A stretch of 64,000 bases of DNA from positions 124,001 through 188,000 of the forward strand of contig JAEUTG010000042.1 in NCBI GenBank assembly GCA_016788045.1, written 5' to 3'. Every line of letters starts with the position of its first letter. Within the stretch, counting starts at the first letter, position 1. Source of the DNA: Bacteroidales bacterium (GTDB lineage: Bacteria > Bacteroidota > Bacteroidia > Bacteroidales > Lentimicrobiaceae). The position numbers and the translations under genes were made by a program. This document shows, piece after piece, positions 62,931 to 64,000 of the stretch. The notes under the pieces are model-generated. The model worked only from the letters and a program-made list of their open reading frames with translations, made no database searches and was not told the DNA's origin.

Positions 62931-64000
62931 TCAGGGCGTTATGGCAGTGACATAGGCTGCGCTGTTGTTGTCAACAAGGGTCATATCTGCGGTATCGGCA
63001 ACGCCATCACCGTTTACATCGGGTGCAATATAGCCCGAATCATAGTCCGCTGAACTGTTGTCAACAAGGGTCATATCTGCCGTATCAACGGTTCCGTCCT
63101 GATTGATGTCGCCACTGCGGATTGCATAATGTCCGTCGATCAGTGCCAGGTTTCCGCCAAAGGCCTTTTCGGGCTGGTTGAAGGCATAGCTTACATATTC
63201 AGCAGCAAATGAAACAGGAGTGACCGAGGTGGTTTCCACCGAATTGCGGTGTCGGATGGTTACGTAATAGCTGCCGGTGAAGGTCTGGGGTATGTTAACG
63301 GTAGCCACTCCATTGGTGCCCAGTTCAATGTTGTCTGCCACGTATTCAATATGGCCAAAGTCGCTGCTGTTGTGAAGTTCGATGCTGATCAGGTCAGAAA
63401 CCCCGCCATCGAAACGGGGCCCTTCGGCATCGTTCACCTGTCTGAGCGTTCCGTTTCCGTTGTACAATCCTTCAATCAGCAGGCTCAGGCTGAGCGTCCG
63501 CACAGGCATGGCTTCCTGGCTCAGGGTAACCTGGGTGTCTTCCAGCCCGGGTGAAGAAATGGTGATGACGGCTGAGCGTGGTTCTGTAATGTTGGGGTCG
63601 TAAGTAGCCAGAATGGTCCCGTTGCCGAAGCCTGATGGCGTGATGGTAACCCATGACTGATCGGTGCTGGCTTCCCAGGCGGTATTGGCATTGATGGCAA
63701 AACCCACGTTACCGGCTTCCGGCTCCACGGTCTGACTGCCAGGAACCACTTCGAGTTCGGGCGGGCCGTTCAGCACCGGGTTTTCAGGTATAATGGCATT
63801 AACACCCGGAATAACCGGGAGTTGGGTGTTTGTTCCGTTAACATAAGCACTTACCCTGGTGGCATATAGCGGGACTGTCACCGTATTGGATAAAAATGTA
63901 AAGTTGGCAGTAGAATTTTCAGTAAAGGGAACAGAACTGGTAATGATAAAATGGGTGACCAAGGTACCGTAATCGGCAGTAGAAATAATGGATCCATTCC
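62931..64000 (-). CDS. BACON-domain protein with C-terminal dockerin-like repeats, 5' end cut
   Basis: The frame is open to the window edge with no stop, so the start lies outside. The visible 356 residues include a BACON-type beta sandwich (INANTAWEASTDQSWVTITP, RSAVITISSPG) near residues 85-165 and a second beta domain. Two EF-hand-like repeats end it (GDINQDGTVDTADMTLVDN and DVNGDGVADTADMTLVDN). BACON domains often bind carbohydrate or mucin. The repeats resemble type I dockerin and probably bind calcium. No type A sorting tail is seen after them. Confidence 0.82.
   Translation of the reverse strand, partial: NGSIISTADYGTLVTHFIITSSVPFTENSTANFTFLSNTVTVPLYATRVSAYVNGTNTQLPVIPGVNAIIPENPVLNGPPELEVVPGSQTVEPEAGNVGFAINANTAWEASTDQSWVTITPSGFGNGTILATYDPNITEPRSAVITISSPGLEDTQVTLSQEAMPVRTLSLSLLIEGLYNGNGTLRQVNDAEGPRFDGGVSDLISIELHNSSDFGHIEYVADNIELGTNGVATVNIPQTFTGSYYVTIRHRNSVETTSVTPVSFAAEYVSYAFNQPEKAFGGNLALIDGHYAIRSGDINQDGTVDTADMTLVDNSSADYDSGYIAPDVNGDGVADTADMTLVDNNSAAYVTAITP
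62967..63080 (-). repeat. 24-bp exact direct repeat encoding the dockerin-like units
   Basis: The same 24 bases occur at 62967-62990 and 63057-63080, exactly 90 bp (30 codons) apart. They encode ADMTLVDN in both units. Confidence 0.8.

Noticed and set aside
62931..63120. Dockerin-like repeats as proof of a cellulosome
   Set aside because: Such calcium-binding pairs also occur on ordinary Bacteroidetes secreted proteins and no cohesin is in the window.
1..64000. CRISPR array, tRNA, rRNA, prophage or insertion sequence
   Set aside because: No regularly spaced repeats, tRNA-like folds, rRNA segments, transposases or phage genes were seen while reading both strands.

Overview
The window is a gene-dense, mostly housekeeping stretch of a Bacteroidota chromosome, probably class Bacteroidia (Bacteroidales or a close relative). 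The evidence is Bacteroidetes-type -7 boxes (TAnnTTTG) in front of many genes, few Shine-Dalgarno sites, two proteins with type IX secretion sorting tails, a BACON-domain protein, a DUF4476 protein, and the birA / rsfS-ftsH-LUD-cdsA-psd order typical of the phylum. Family names come from motif recognition by eye; no database search was run. I saw no tRNA, rRNA, CRISPR array, prophage or insertion sequence.

Layout. 1-5.8 kb: partial birA diverging from an rsfS-ftsH-LUD-DUF2007-cdsA-psd operon (ribosome silencing, membrane proteolysis, phospholipid synthesis). 5.8-8.8 kb: a small Cys/Lys-rich secreted protein, a HAD phosphatase and an SPFH/unknown/ribbon-helix-helix cassette. 8.8-15 kb: radical SAM protein, peptide transporter, and a helix-hairpin-helix outer-membrane barrel paired with a PorV-like barrel. 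15-21.9 kb: DUF2461, YbaN, Dcp peptidase, fused 2-oxoacid dehydrogenase E1, small barrel. 22-27.9 kb: dapD-GT9-tsaC and folP-cdaA on the minus strand, ruvX-def-lipoprotein on the plus strand. 27.9-39.4 kb: a long plus-strand run with an internally duplicated DUF1599 protein, a DoxX-type protein, a lone ABC permease, tpiA, prmA, a 1503-residue exported protein of unknown function, plsY, dnaN and a lipoprotein.

39.5-49.9 kb is all minus strand: an ABC-F ATPase, cold-shock protein, Cys-cluster protein, the neighbouring gluconeogenic enzymes pckA and ppdK, an AT-rich HEPN/MNT toxin-antitoxin-like pair, a DUF4476 protein and mtgA. 50-54.1 kb: a split lysine-ketoglutarate reductase/saccharopine dehydrogenase pair, a TerB-DnaJ protein and a second Cys-cluster protein. 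54.4-57.3 kb: two tandem type IX cargo proteins behind a repeat-rich promoter. 57.2-64 kb: two RNA-type methyltransferases, a DcaP-like porin, carbonic anhydrase and cupin, a prohibitin-like protein, and at the right edge a BACON/dockerin-like protein that runs off the window.

The clearest candidates for something undescribed are the HEPN/MNT pair lacking the canonical RNase histidine, the helix-hairpin-helix barrel with its PorV-like partner, the 1503-residue protein, the duplicated DUF1599 protein and the SPFH cassette. Several starts were moved from the longest open frame to one just downstream of a -7 box; two genes appear to start with TTG.
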